In this document: in pieces, positions 1 through 11,833 of the stretch
Layout of the letters: each line of letters begins with the position of its first letter
How positions within the stretch are numbered: the first letter of the stretch is position 1
From: Cryptomeria japonica
Taxonomy: Eukaryota > Streptophyta > Pinopsida > Cupressales > Cupressaceae
Reading direction: 5' to 3'
Assembly (NCBI RefSeq): GCF_030272615.1
Contig: NC_081415.1
Location: 420,228,257-420,292,256 of the forward strand
DNA: 64,000 nucleotides
Notes under the pieces: model-generated
What the model saw: the letters and a program-made list of their open reading frames with translations, nothing else
Told to the model about the DNA's origin: nothing
Databases searched by the model: none
Translations under genes and position numbers: made by a program

Positions 1-480
1 TCGCAAGAAGGATTTCCAAGATCATGAAAATTTAATGATATACATTGGAGAGCTCCAAAGCCAGCTAATGAAGCCATTATTGTTGGCCAAGCCTAAAGAC
101 ATAGATGAGGCATGTTCCCGAGCTCACTATCTTGATATGGAAAAGAAGAATAGTCCGCCATCTTCTTCAAAGATTCTGAAACAGAAAGATGGTCAATAAG
201 CCAAAAATTAAAAGCAAGACCAATGTTGCTACTACTATTTCCAAGAATGTTTCTAAACAATTCAGGCACTGTGACATTCATGGTTATGCAGAAGAGATTT
301 GTTAGGAATTACATCTAGATCTACATCCATGCAAATACAAAAAGAAGAAAGGTGTGTTTTTCTTTTAAGATAAAGAGATTGGGTGTAACTCCAACGTGGA
401 TGAGAGGATCCAATGTAATGATATCCACAAAGAGGTATGCTTGACTTGCAATGAGGTTCATGATAAAAGTGAACTAACCA
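1..480 (+). pseudogene. retrotransposon gag-like zinc-knuckle remnant
   Basis: No intact gene is present. Around 256-350 one frame reads HCDIHGYAEEIC, a stop, then ELHLDLHPCKYKKKKG. This resembles the Cys/His knuckle followed by a W/ELHP-type and lysine-rich tail seen in plant LTR-retrotransposon gag proteins. The in-frame stop and the lack of any long frame show decay. The next LINE-like segment starts near 481, so this scrap was probably cut by that insertion. The family call is inference from a short motif. Confidence 0.35.
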
Positions 481-1257
481 AGCTCTTTTGTTTTCCCTCA
501 TGTTGCGTGGGGTATATGGAAGGAGCATAACAACCGCATTTCCAGGGAGGCCTACCTTCAGCCTGATATTGTTTTTAGAAAAATCAATCGGGCTATTAAT
601 GATAACCTTTCTATTTTGAACCCAAGGCCTAGCCCCCATAACAGATTGGTTTGTAATGACTATGAGCTCAGGGCTGCCAAGGCTTGGGAGGTGCAAATTG
701 ATATTTCTTTGGCTCTGAAGACTAACCCTAAGAAAAGGATCATCCAAGCTTGGAGAAGGCCCCCGCAGGGCTGGGTCAAAATTAATTTTGATGGGGCAGC
801 CAAAGGTAACCCTGGGCCAGCTGGCTGTGGGGGAGTGTTGAGAGATCATAATGGTATGTTAATTTCAGTGGTGGCGCTCCCCTTGGGAACTCAGTCTAAC
901 CACCTTGCTGAAGCCATTGGGGCCTTCCAAGGTCTTAATCATACTAGGCAACATAACTTCAAACATGTCTGGATTGAGGGTGATTCCAAAAACATTATAC
1001 ATTATCTCAAAGGTATTTCTAGGCCATCTTGGAATGTGGAAGTATGGATAAACAAAGCTGGGGAAATCATTAATTCTTTTGAAAATTGTATTATTTCTCA
1101 TATTTATAGGGAGTCCAATGTTGTTGCCGACTACCTTGCTAACAAAGAGGTCAGTAGCACTAGTCAAGTGACATGGACCAATGAAGACAGGGGGGATACC
1201 GAGCTCTACATGCTTATCCGTCATGACAGAATTCGAGGCAGTAAGGACAATGAGTAA
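481..1257 (+). pseudogene. LINE (non-LTR) RNase H domain, 5'-truncated
   Basis: An open frame runs from just after a TAA at 475 to the stop at 1257. It begins with HVAWGIWKEHNNRI, typical of the segment joining reverse transcriptase to RNase H in plant LINE ORF2 proteins. The RNase H-like domain follows (about residues 50-180 of the 213 aa counted from the ATG at 616). It contains INFDGAAKGNPGPAG, LAEAIGAFQGL, WIEGDSKNII and ESNVVADYLA, so the four acidic positions D-E-D-D all look present. Endonuclease and reverse transcriptase are missing upstream. In plant LINEs this domain removes RNA from the cDNA hybrid. The ATG at 616 is internal to the domain region and is not a real start. Downstream lie a further reading frame and a LINE-type 3' tail, apparently all one unit. 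Confidence 0.8.
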
Positions 1258-1335
1258 TACTACTTTTATTACTAGTGGTGACTCTAGAAAGATCGCTACA
1301 GGCGATGTAATTATTGTGCCATTATTTCGCACGCT

Positions 1336-3025
1336 TTGTGGGTTGATATCTCTTCTGTTCGGACCTCTCTTTTCAGAGTGCTTGTTGTGATTTCTCTGAG
1401 CATTATGGGGAGAGCTAGGAAGCGGGTTGAGCCTCTAAGTTGTGAGCAGCTGAAGAAGAACCATAAAATTTGGAGGCTTCTTGTGAAAGGGGGTGTTACT
1501 CCCTTCATTGAGAAAATGCAGGGGGTTAACAAGGATGTTCTTGCTTATTTTGATAGGCGTTGGAAGGATGGCACCATTACTCTGCATGGGCGCAACATAA
1601 CGGTGGATGAGAATTTGAAAGCTGAAGCTACGGGTCTTTCCTCTGACGGCATGAAATACTACATAGATAGGAATTACACGGAGACTACGGTGCAGAATTT
1701 TCCGAAATCTGAAAAGGAAAGGGGGAAGTTGGTGAAGAAGACTGCCGGCTTTAATGACATCAATGTTCTCAATGACATTTGGGGCCCAACTCCTTAAGGT
1801 ACTCATGGATTACTTTACTCTTGATGGGCGTTTTACTAGGGTTTATGGCCACCATTTTGTTCTGTTAAACCATTTCTGCCATAATGTTGGGGTTTCTTTT
1901 CCTTTTTTCTTGATGTCCTCTCTTCGAGCTAGCTTCAGAGTTCATAGGAAGAATCTAGCCAAGTACCCTATCCTTCTTGAAGGGTTGCTTGTGTTAATTG
2001 ATAATCATTTTTGGGCCCTTCCTGCCCCTTCTTCTTATATCCTCACTTCTTTGGATGATAATACTAGTGCTAGGGAGTCTGGGGATGAGGAATCCATTTC
2101 AAATTCGGAGGATGAGACTTTCTCTCCTAAAAAAGCCAAAATTGAGAATACACCTAAAGCCAAACCTATTCTGGGCAAGGGTAAGAAGGGTTCGAAGCAG
2201 GTTGCTATCTCCTCCTCTTCTACTTTTGCTGGTAATGAGGCCTCTGCTTCCGGTGGCCAGAGAGGGAATTTTGAGGACAATGCGATCAACAAGAGAGTCA
2301 GCCCGGAGCTTGGGAGTCAGAATTATGAGATACCCCCTTCGTCTCTTCATCAGAAGACCAATAAAACCACTAGGGTTGTAGTTCAGAAGGACCTTCATGC
2401 TAAGAGTGTTGAGTTTAATGATAAAAGGGACGACTATGTGGACATCCTGGGTATGGCAAGAGACCATGCCATTGATACTTTCAATCTTTTTAAATGGGTC
2501 TTCCATGAAATCAAAGAGGTTAAACTTAACCAGAGGGCTATGAGTAGTAAGCTGGAAGCTATGCCCACTTCTACTTGTTAGGATAGACAAAATGGTGACG
2601 GTCAATAGATTGAGGATGAGAAAAAATCTGTTGTGGATTGTATCAATAGAGATGTTGAAGATATTGATCATATGAAGAAAGGTTTTGAAGATAGATTCAC
2701 CCATGTTGAGGAGAATTATGAGAAAATTCAGGCCACCCTCATGACCATTATGTCCAATAGTCATAGAATTGTCAAGCAGACGGCTGATGCTATGAATATG
2801 ATGATGAATAATCTTGTCAGTGTTCAACAGGACAAGATGCTGGTCAATTTGGATGATGATAAAGACAAGACTCAGGGGGATTCTGGCCCTTGTAAGCGGA
2901 CTAGGGGGAACTTGAAAGAGAAAGTTGCTACCCAAAGTGTGGACTACAAGGCGCTAAGGTCTGTTGCTGATAAAATGAGTCTCCTAGAGGCTGAGGTCGT
3001 TGAGACCCTTAAGAGCCTTATGTAG
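1336..3025 (+). pseudogene. extra reading frame downstream of LINE RNase H (about 560 codons, broken)
   Basis: Three open segments belong together: 1336-1797, 1754-2581 and 2633-3025. The first two lie in different frames and are joined by a frameshift near 1790. The last two share a frame, split by TAG codons at 2579 and 2606. The N-terminal ~240 residues look globular, with a motif HGRNITVDENLKAEATGL and later GRFTRVYGHHFVLLNHF. A charged, Ser-rich linker with basic patches follows, then a probable coiled coil (CINRDVEDIDHMKKGFEDRF region). I do not recognise a named family. The pattern recalls proteins carried by other repeats in this window at 36.5 kb and 47.8 kb. It sits between LINE RNase H and a LINE-type 3' end, so it may be a third ORF of the element or an older insertion into it. 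Confidence 0.55.
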
Positions 3026-3262
3026 TTTATGTTCTTTGTTTCTCTGGTTCTGTCTCTTTCTTGTTGTTGGTCAGTGGGTCGTTCCTGGTTTTTTGTTGCT
3101 CGTCTAGGGCTTTTGTTGGTTCTTTGGCTGCCATATGTATTGTTCTATCTTCTGAAGCCTATTTTGTTTTGGGTTTGTTTTGATGTTTTGATTCTAAACC
3201 TTTTAGAATCTTCTTTGTAAAGGGTTTCAAGGCCCCTTCAAAACCTGTTTTTGCCTTAATCT
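3026..3262 (+). repeat. LINE-type 3' untranslated end with hairpin
   Basis: This T/G-rich stretch ends in a block at 3215-3260 that recurs on the minus strand at 63190-63240. The shared core reads TTTGTAAAGGGTTTCA, then a GGCCCC centre, then TTCAAAACCTGTTTTT and CCTTAAT. The core folds as an imperfect hairpin (3222-3245: GGGTTTCAAGG against CCTTCAAAACC). The second copy is followed by an A-rich tail on its own strand, as expected for target-primed LINE insertion. The open frame at 3029-3220 is hydrophobic only because the DNA is T-rich. Confidence 0.6.
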
Positions 3263-6200
3263 AAAACATTAAGATTTCTTAAAGATGTTCTTTTTAGTAT
3301 TTTCTTGCGAACAAATTTGATTTCCAAATAGTTCATTTGAAAAAATCGGATTGGCTACATATCATCATACTAACTAGTATTCTTTTGGTTATTACCAAAC
3401 ACTATAATGTTAAGTTTAGGATAAAATCATAAATCAGCATTCATTGCTGAGGTTATTGTAAATGTTGTTCTTGTTGATGTGGGTGGCATGCTCTTTGGCC
3501 AACCATACATGTAAGTTAGAGATGTCTCCATGAGGAGAGATAACAAGTACGACTAAGGAAGGACAAAGCTACATCATCAATGCATATGCAATACATCTAA
3601 AACCTCGATGATAGTTGTTAATCAAGCCAAAAGATTGTGTAATGCTAGTGGTATGTTTGCTTTGTTTTGAGAATAAGAAAGACAATGAGGTACTTGAATA
3701 CAAGTCTTCTCCTAGCATGCTTCTATCAATAGGACAAAAGACATTCAATAGTTGTTGCTGCAATTTATTGGGATTTCCCCTAAAGGTATGTCACCCAAGA
3801 GAACAGTTGGGCATTATATAAAGTGATTACTAGAGAGCACTCTCCCTAACATTGGCCTCTATAGACAATCACTCATGGAAGTAATGGGATAAGAAAGTAA
3901 TTACAATCTTTAATACATAATGCTGTAATCTGTCCAAGCATTTCTTCATATGGCTCTCCTATTGTTATTGTACGTAAGGATGATAGTTCATGGAGGATGC
4001 GTATCGATTATAAAGCTGTGAATAATATAACCCTCATTAATAAATTCCATATTCTATAGAAGATGATTTGCGAGACCAAATTCAGCATACAAAGCTTTTT
4101 ACATTGTTGGATTTAAAATCCGGTCAACATCAAATGAGAACTAAGGAGGGAGATGTGTGGGAAAAAAATTCAAGACAGGGCAAAGTTTGTATGAGTAGTT
4201 GTCTTATGCACTTGCTACTTCCACCATATTAGTGAATGGGGTATCAAGAACATTGCTAAATTATTGTGTCATTGTTCAATTCAATGATATATTAGACTTC
4301 AGAAAGATTTTTGATAAGCATATAATGCATTTGAATATAAGTTTTGAAGGAGAATAAGTTGTTGCTCAACAAAAAAGAATGTACGATTGCATAAAAATAA
4401 CTTGCATGTTTAGTTTTTGAAGATGGAAAGTTGAGAATTAAACTAGCAAAAGTGGAAGCCATTTTGAAGTGGTATAAACCTTCAAATGTGACTGAGAAAA
4501 GGAGCTTAGTGATAGATATAATATAAAAAAATCATCAAATCATTTTCTACAATAGCAACTCCTTTGCATTCTATAACAGTGAAAGAACAAATTTAATCTC
4601 CTAAAATTGATTTAAGAGTAAGTTTTTTTCAATGAGTTTACTATATAAGTTAAAACAAATAAGAGTTTTGAAAATTCAGAAAAACAGTAACAATCATATC
4701 TGATCTAAAACAGTAAATCATGACAGTTAGGATTGGAAATTCGAAATGAACTTCCTATGGAAACAAAATGAGAAAAGGGATAGAAAAATATGTATAGACC
4801 GTACAGATGCCAGAAATGGTTTAAGAATACCACACGATCGTCTCTAATGATTTTCGAAAAATTCTAACAACTTTGAATATTTGGGCGCTTACGTCTTCCT
4901 TAGACATACATGTCCATTGATCTAAATGTTCTGCAAATTCCAAGAGTTATTCACCTGTTTTTTTTGAGACCTTTAGCCTGTGCAAAACCTAGAAAAAATA
5001 TGTTGAAGGTCAGCTACACCTGTCTAAGTTGAGAATGGAAAGGAAAATGGGGTTTGTGCTTTTGGAGACTGCCTCAATCAGCCCTCTATTCCTCTATTTA
5101 GCATGTCTTAGCCTCCTCGGTAGCATATAAAAATTAGGATGTGTCTGAACCTTTAGTGTTGGAGTTTGTGGTGTCTGCAAGGATTTGCAGCTACCAAATA
5201 ACCCTAGGAAGAAGTCTAATCTTAATGTGGTGAGTGCTTATGCAACGAAGGATATAATGAGATGGAAATTTCTAGTGGTCCAAGGGGCTGATTCAAGGAA
5301 GGTTTTAGATATGCAACAGTGGTGGATAGATATAAAAACAAATTTTTGTAACAATACAGAAGTTTTGTCGTAGATGAGGGAGAAAATCCTAGTGATGGAG
5401 GAACTATGGCAAGGAGGGGAATTAGAGAGGCTGTGGATTCTGGAATGGAGGTCAAAAAATGGAGATCAAAAAGGAGTTTCAACGAAGGGGGATTTGCAGG
5501 TTAACATCCATGGAGAAAAGATAGGTGACAGTTAGATGAAAACTTAGTACCAATGACTTGGAGGAATTTTTTGGAAGAATGCAAGAGAGGATATGCAAGA
5601 AAATTTGCAAGAGGGAGAAAAGAGGGATTTCAAGTACATAAATAGAGTGTACTGTGTTTTAGATCAAGTGTTCATTGGAGAACTTACTAGGACAAGAATT
5701 AAGGTTTCAGAGGTTTGGGAGGTCAAATTTGAAGCCTGAATTTGGTCATCGGAAACTGGGGGCACCAGTGTGCTTGATGAATGAGGATTCCATTTTTCAG
5801 GTGCAGGTAGAGGGCAAGAAAACAAGGCCCTTCATCTACGTATAACTCACTAGACATAGGTTTAGGTCAAGAAATTAGCAAAAATGATACGTAGAATATT
5901 TCTAAGGAATGAACATCAAATGAGTACATAAACATAAGATGAAGATTGGAATGTATGCAATTTTCAATCTTACAAACACTAAAATATGGGTCCTTTGCTT
6001 GGGTAAAAATGAGCAAAATGCATTTGTTGACACTGCCTAATTTGCAACTATGTTTGAGGAAAATATTTTCTAGGGAGAAATTGATCTCATTAGTTATCAT
6101 TTCAAGTTATTTGATTGAGAAATTTTGAAAATTGGACCCATTGATAAGGAATTGCAATGCTTTGTTCGAGAGGTGTTGAAATGAAAGCAATGTCTAATAG

Positions 6201-7050
6201 GAAAAAAACCATTATCCCAAAAGATCACAAACCCCTCCAATATTTGCAAGCACAACCAAAAAACTAGCATTAATATCATTATAAATAGATGTGTTTCTTC
6301 CAACAATTTCATTTGGTTATCAAAAATAACGAGGATCTAATTGACAAGTCAGTTGACATGTTCTCTAGACCACCTTTAATTTCAGCTTTGGACACCATAT
6401 CTCTGCTTAAGCCTTTTGTCCATCAAGCTTATGACGAAGAGTATCAGCATCGTGCGATTCTAGGTATATGTTTCCATGGTTACATAGAGCAACTAGTGCA
6501 TATTTTTAGCCCAAGGAAAACTACTATCTCAAAGGAGCTTTTCTTTACAAGTTGGAGAGTCGTGTATCTAGGAAGACAAGAATTTGACCTATAAGAGAAG
6601 CTCATAATTCAGATGTTGTATGTCAAAGACCTTGACACATGTGTAAAAGCATGTGTATTGGTCAAATATACAAAATGATACACCAAAGTTCATATGATGA
6701 TGTGTTTGAGTAGTGCAAGCAAGTTTAGTGATAATAAGTTGGTACATACATGCCACTTTAGACCATGGAAAGCATCTACTTGGATTTTGTCGGATGTTTT
6801 ATCATGGGAAGAGCATGATTACTTGTTTTCTTGTTGTAGTTCAAGTTAACAAAATATGCATGTTCATTCTATGCAAAATGACTTTGAAAGGTAACGATGC
6901 AGCTAATTTATTTTTACTAACGTTTGGGTACACTTTGGTTTGCCAGAATCTACCATTTCATATAAAAACTCAAGAATGGTGTAGAGCAGATGGGCAAAAG
7001 GTTGACAAAATCAACTATTTTTCATCTACCAAAGAATGGTCAAACTGAAG
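3263..7050 (+). pseudogene. decayed Ty3/Gypsy retrotransposon pol
   Basis: Remnants lie in the correct pol order on the plus strand. At about 3925-4140 there is reverse transcriptase: SPIVIVRKDDSSWRMRIDYK then AVNN, matching the Gypsy palm/fingers pattern. At about 4400-4500 is KVEAILKWYKPSNVTEKRS, the conserved spacer after the RT/RNase H boundary. At 6289-6594 is FHLVIKNNEDLIDKSVDMFS plus RPP, the end of RNase H, running toward integrase. At 6790-6990 are integrase-core-like stretches (CFLVVVQVNKICMFI, LKGNDAANLFLLTFGY), and a trace of PKNGQTE lies near 7030. Many stops and frameshifts are present and no domain is intact. The segment 4550-6250 contains no recognisable domain. The YMDD-type catalytic box was not found. 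Confidence 0.7.
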
Positions 7051-7100
7051 TGGGTGACAAAACATTGGTATGACAATCAAGTAAAAATAACAGGAAGCAG

Positions 7101-7513
7101 CCTAAGACATGGGATGAAGATTTGGCATAAATTGAACATCTTATAACAGAGAAATTGATTTTCCATAATAAGACCCCCTTTGAGATACGTTTTGAATACC
7201 TGAATCCTAGTTCTTTTAATATCATGATGGAGAAGCCATAAAAGACATGACAGGAAGGGGATTTGAAAGTCCACAAAGATGAAATATTCATTGAGAAGAT
7301 AAAGCATCCTAAGACATGGGATGAAGACTTGGCATAAATTGAACATCTTATAGCAGAGAAATTGATTTTCTACAATAAGACCCCCTTTGAGATACGTTTT
7401 GAATACCTGAATCCTAGTTCTTTTAATATCATGATGGAGAAGCTATAAAAGACATGACAGGAAGGGGATTTGAATGTCCACAAAGATGAAGTATTCATTG
7501 AGAAGATAAAGCA
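7101..7513 (+). repeat. 207-bp tandem duplication inside Gypsy remnant
   Basis: Two adjacent units start at 7101 and 7308, each beginning CCTAAGACATGGGATGAAGA. They differ at only a handful of positions although the surrounding pol is badly decayed. The duplication therefore happened long after the element died. The reading frames shown by each unit are not genes. Confidence 0.9.
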
Positions 7514-9191
7514 AATCCAACTCAGTGTAAGTGAGTTTGAAGACTACACATAACAAGGCATGACTAGCATTGAGTTGAGCACAAGTTCCAAGCAGGAGGC
7601 AAGGTATGTCTATAAAAACTCCAAGGTCAAGCAAAGAAGCTAAAACCATTTATGTAGGGTTTAATTGAGATTTTGACCAAATGGCCAAATATGCATATCA
7701 GATTAAACACGCCTCCCTATATGAAGTTATATTCCACTGTGAATATCGAAAACTTGTGTCTCTTTAAACCTTCAATCAGATGATGAAAGTCTTTTGTTAA
7801 CTTCAATTGAAGACTTTGCCACTAATGAACGAAAGAAGTTGGAAAAGGATGTTTAGCAGAATAAGTAGATAACAACAAGGATGAGGTTGCAGGAAAGCTG
7901 GCAAATTGAGATGTAAGGACAGTTGCCAAGCAAAGGTAAGTGGATAAAGAGGAATATGGACTATGTTGTGAGAAAATGGATATAAAGTTGAGGAGATCAA
8001 CTACTTTCCCTCCACAAAAGGATTGTTAACCTATTCCTGTCCACTTTGTCTACGTTCTCAAAATCACTTTATAAACCCCCTTGCTACATGAAAATTCTAT
8101 CATGCATGCCTTCCTCACGTGACAGTCATGACGAGTCAACAATACAAGTAGTTTCAAATTGCCACCACAGCACACAACACCTTACAATCTACAAGACTCT
8201 GCACTGATTTATACAAATTACAAAAAATGTAGTGTGTTACCTAAAACTAAAAGTGAATAAGAATCAAAAATAAAGTTTTTGGAAATAGTAAATATCAAAG
8301 CACTTAAAGAGTTGCATCATGGAACAATTGATACAGGAAGTAAGATAGAGGAATGGCTACACATTAGCACAAACATGTGTCCTACAATGACACGAAATCT
8401 CTTTTGCTCACTAAAAAGTGCAATTGCAAACCCTAAAATGATCTATTGTTATCAAGTTACAATTCTGCCCTTAAAAGGTTAATTACACTGGCCAGCAATT
8501 TACAATATGGAAAGAACAAATTATTACTAAATTAACTTAAATTGTACAGAAATAAACACCTTTATGGCTCCTGGGAGTTTGATGATCAGGAACTGCTGAG
8601 AAGATGTCGAAAGATCCTCAAAAAATTTGAAAGAGTATAACAACAAATTGAAGTATTCTTACCAGTCTTCCAATGTAACTAAAAGATCAATATTCACTTT
8701 CCACATGACCATGATATAATAAAAAATGAAGGTTCTCCAAAATGGTGCTCACTGGTGAGGGGTCTTCAAGACCCAAAACAATGACAATTGGGTTTCAAAG
8801 AACTAACAACATGATGGTTGGGCAACAAAAGTCTGATCAGGCATGCAGAAAATCAGGTTTTGTCAAGGGACTCAAGTTGTAAACAAGTGGCAAAGCAGGC
8901 TCCTCCCTCTACTAGGCTACCTTCAAATCAGCCAAAAAAAAGAAGCTATATCTCAAATTCAACCACTAAAGTATCTTTCCTTTAAAAAATAGAAAATTTT
9001 AGCAACCACTCAATCATTCAGTAATAGATGTGGAGTTAGTCTGATTTATCAAAGCTTTGTATGTAACCCTTTTTTAAAAAACCCTAGGCTGGGGGAAGCA
9101 AAGTACTTAAAGTGACAATTACAAAGTAGGTTGGGGTAAGCCATCTAGGTTGCATCAAAGGAACAGGAACCCAAGGCGCAGCAAGGGTTGA
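7514..9191. other. no recognisable gene
   Basis: AT-rich non-coding DNA. The first part is probably the 3' continuation of the Gypsy remnant. I see no domain, LTR end or RNA gene that I can support. The short open frame at 8279-8482 has no family resemblance. Confidence 0.5.
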
Positions 9192-10010
9192 TGTAATGTC
9201 CCCATTCGATTCCTAAAGCAAATTGACCAAGGACAATGCCATTAGCCCAAGGCATGACAAATCATGGGCGTTAGACACATCAAATAGTTAAGATTAAGTT
9301 ATCACTAACCAAGAAGGAAGACATAAGTCCGATCAAGGGTCAATTAATTAATGTTGTTAGTAAACAAAGGATGAAGTCCAATTAGAGACAAATAATTAAG
9401 TGTTTGCAAGAGACATGGCTGTGTGAGATACAACTCCTCACATCATGTCCCTTCAAAAGATATTAGAGAAGGATTGTGGCTCACAAGAGAGGCATGGAGA
9501 TCAAGAGGTTGCATAAATACAAGAGATGTATCAGGAAGAGTGATCAGAGATCTGAACTCTAATTGTTTCATATCAGACCCATAGCTATTCAATCGCGTGA
9601 TTATTAAGGAAATAATTCAGGAACAGTGATCTTACCAAATAAAGATCAGAAGTTATATTCTTGTATCGATCATAAAATAGGTGAAGCACAATAATCTTAG
9701 TGCATTCTGCACATATAATTATCAGACCTATTGTATGTTGGAATCTATATTATAGATTTCAGAACCAACTTCTCTTGAACAGCATATTAGAATTTGCATC
9801 AGATAAGGAAGGATTATATTATTGTCTATTAGAGCCTTTCATATTCATACAAGACTCACTAATTAAGCCCTTTGCTTGAAGTCATTCTTGATGTAAGTCT
9901 TACATAGCAATATTTTCATTATACATTTCCAATTAAGATTATAAGAACTATAAGCATAATTGACTCAATATAAATGCAAAATTAGAGAAGATCCCACAAG
10001 GGACATTACA
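9192..10010. mobile_element. solo LTR (819 bp), TGTAATGTCCC family
   Basis: The segment starts TGTAATGTCCC and ends GGGACATTACA, a perfect 11-bp terminal inverted repeat with TG...CA ends. It is flanked by GTTGA (9187-9191) and GTTGG (10011-10015), a 5-bp TSD with one mismatch. A TATA-like GCATAAATAC lies near 9512, which suggests plus orientation. No internal coding region or second LTR is adjacent, so it is a solo LTR left by LTR-LTR recombination. Confidence 0.8.
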
Positions 10011-11473
10011 GTTGGAGGTGTGCACAGCATAATGGATTGAAGCTCTGGTAGATGGAAAAGTGCAAAGAATACACTATAGGAGACCACATGGTAGGCCAGA
10101 GACACTTTTGAGTTGAGCTGGCTATGCAAGGGAGCCATTAGGTGTCTAGAAATAGTCAGTGATTCAATAAGATGAAGTTGGCCTTGAGGAACAAAAAAGG
10201 GCATATGTTAAACATTTGGAAGAAATGGCACAGTACATGGTGAAATTGCATTGCCATGGCCATCTAACAGGACACAAATGAGAATGTTCAGAACTTCAGA
10301 CAGTTGCTGGAAAAGGGGCAGCAAAGAACAATATGGCAACAAGGTGCTTGGGGCATAACAAACAAAGGTATGGAAGTCAAGCAAGTCAGTAGTGGTAAAG
10401 AAAACTCCTAATCATGTAAAGTTTAGAAGAGACGAGCTTGTGGACCTCCAAAACGTCAAGAAACCCTCTAAAAACAGTTAAATTCATTTCAAAATCAACA
10501 ATAGCCTCCAAATTTTACAAAAAACTATTAATCAGAAAAACTGTAAAAAAACCGTTTAAGATCCAAATACAACCTTAAAATTCTATAATTTTATCATTAG
10601 AGGTTCATTTCCAGATGAACAAAAAGAAAACTAGGCATTTTTTATCATTCTGGATAAACCAGTACAGCTGATAATTACTCCAAAAACTTTGAATCTGAAA
10701 AGCCCTACTTTCACCATTCTGGCTTCAGCTCAGTACCATGACAAGACAACTCTTAAATGAAAAGGCATGCAGCAGAACAGGCATGATAGCATGTTGAATG
10801 TAACAAAAATTCATAACACTCACCAAGACCTACATTATCAAAATAAAAATATTCCAAACTGAAAATGCAAAACTTCAAACTAAATATTACTGAGACTAAA
10901 CCCAGAAAAACAGGCAAATTATTGTTATGCTAGAGACCTACCAAGTAACAAACTTCAATGTTACACAATGCCAACCTCTACTCGTAAAAAAATGAGAAGA
11001 TTGGGGTGTCAACAGATTTTCCAGAAGAAAGCAACTAGAAAATATGCATGCAGAAAACAGCATGCATCCAAAAAGATGAATAGAGGAAAAGTAAGACACT
11101 CTAGTTTAACTCAGGTTATGGATAATCATAGAATTGCATACAATTACATTATAATTTGCATGAAAAATGTTGGCAAATGCAAAAGGAAGAGAATGATCAA
11201 TACATTGACAATAGAATATCGGTTTCATAAATATTCAATGTTAATTCCTCATCTGAGTTAATCCTGCTGACCACTACCTAAGCTCCATAACTGAATTTCT
11301 TAGTCTCCAATCATTCAGATCAGCAGTACTTTCCTTTGCAAGATATTTAGCAGGGATTCAGGGGGAATCCATCACATTCCAAGTTGAACTGAAATTCATC
11401 TCTCTTGCCTAAGCCATGTTATTAGATTGTATCCAAAGACAGGGTACCTCAAATGGAATTTACCACATTGGTC
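10011..11473. other. no recognisable gene
   Basis: This lies downstream of the minus-strand CID4-like exons. The remaining exons of that gene (end of LsmAD domain, PAM2 motif) would be expected from here leftward, but I could not find them. The 97-codon open frame at 10968-11261 is Lys/Arg-rich and unlike any known family. Confidence 0.4.
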
Positions 11474-11592
11474 TCATATAATTTCTCTTGCCCCTGGATT
11501 GCCTGGATTCACATTTGTTGCTTCCTCTGAGTTTAATTTAAGCCAACTGACTTCTAGAAGCAACCATTCAACCACTTTAGCAACCATATTGT
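11474..11592 (-). pseudogene. short LINE RNase H remnant
   Basis: The minus strand reads VSWLKLNSEEATNVNPGNPG, a degraded version of the plant LINE RNase H start (W-V-K-L-N-F-D-G-A, then G-N-P-G-P-A-G). The first catalytic Asp is replaced (N-S-E). Only about 30 residues are recognisable before a stop. It is a dead insertion just downstream of the CID4-like exons. Confidence 0.5.
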
Positions 11593-11833
11593 TGGAGTTT
11601 TGAAATACACAAATTGGTCTAAGAAAGGCTTTTATTGCATTAAAAAGCAATGTCCTTATTATTTCAATTTTCAATAACAGAGCTGTGATTCTTATAGTCA
11701 AGGTCAAATGCTTATTGCTAAGGCTCTATTTCCCCACAACACAAAATTATTATGTATCAATACATACTCTACAAAAAGGAAGCTAAGAATATTATAATAT
11801 AGAGGGGGCTTATAACAAAGGATGTAAAATCAC

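Noticed and set aside
3029-3220. Small membrane protein
   Set aside because: Hydrophobicity comes from T-rich LINE 3' untranslated DNA; the copy at 63182-63375 has no matching frame.
11474-11707. Next CID4 exon
   Set aside because: The only readable content matches the LINE RNase H start, not the LsmAD or PAM2 parts of ataxin-2 proteins.
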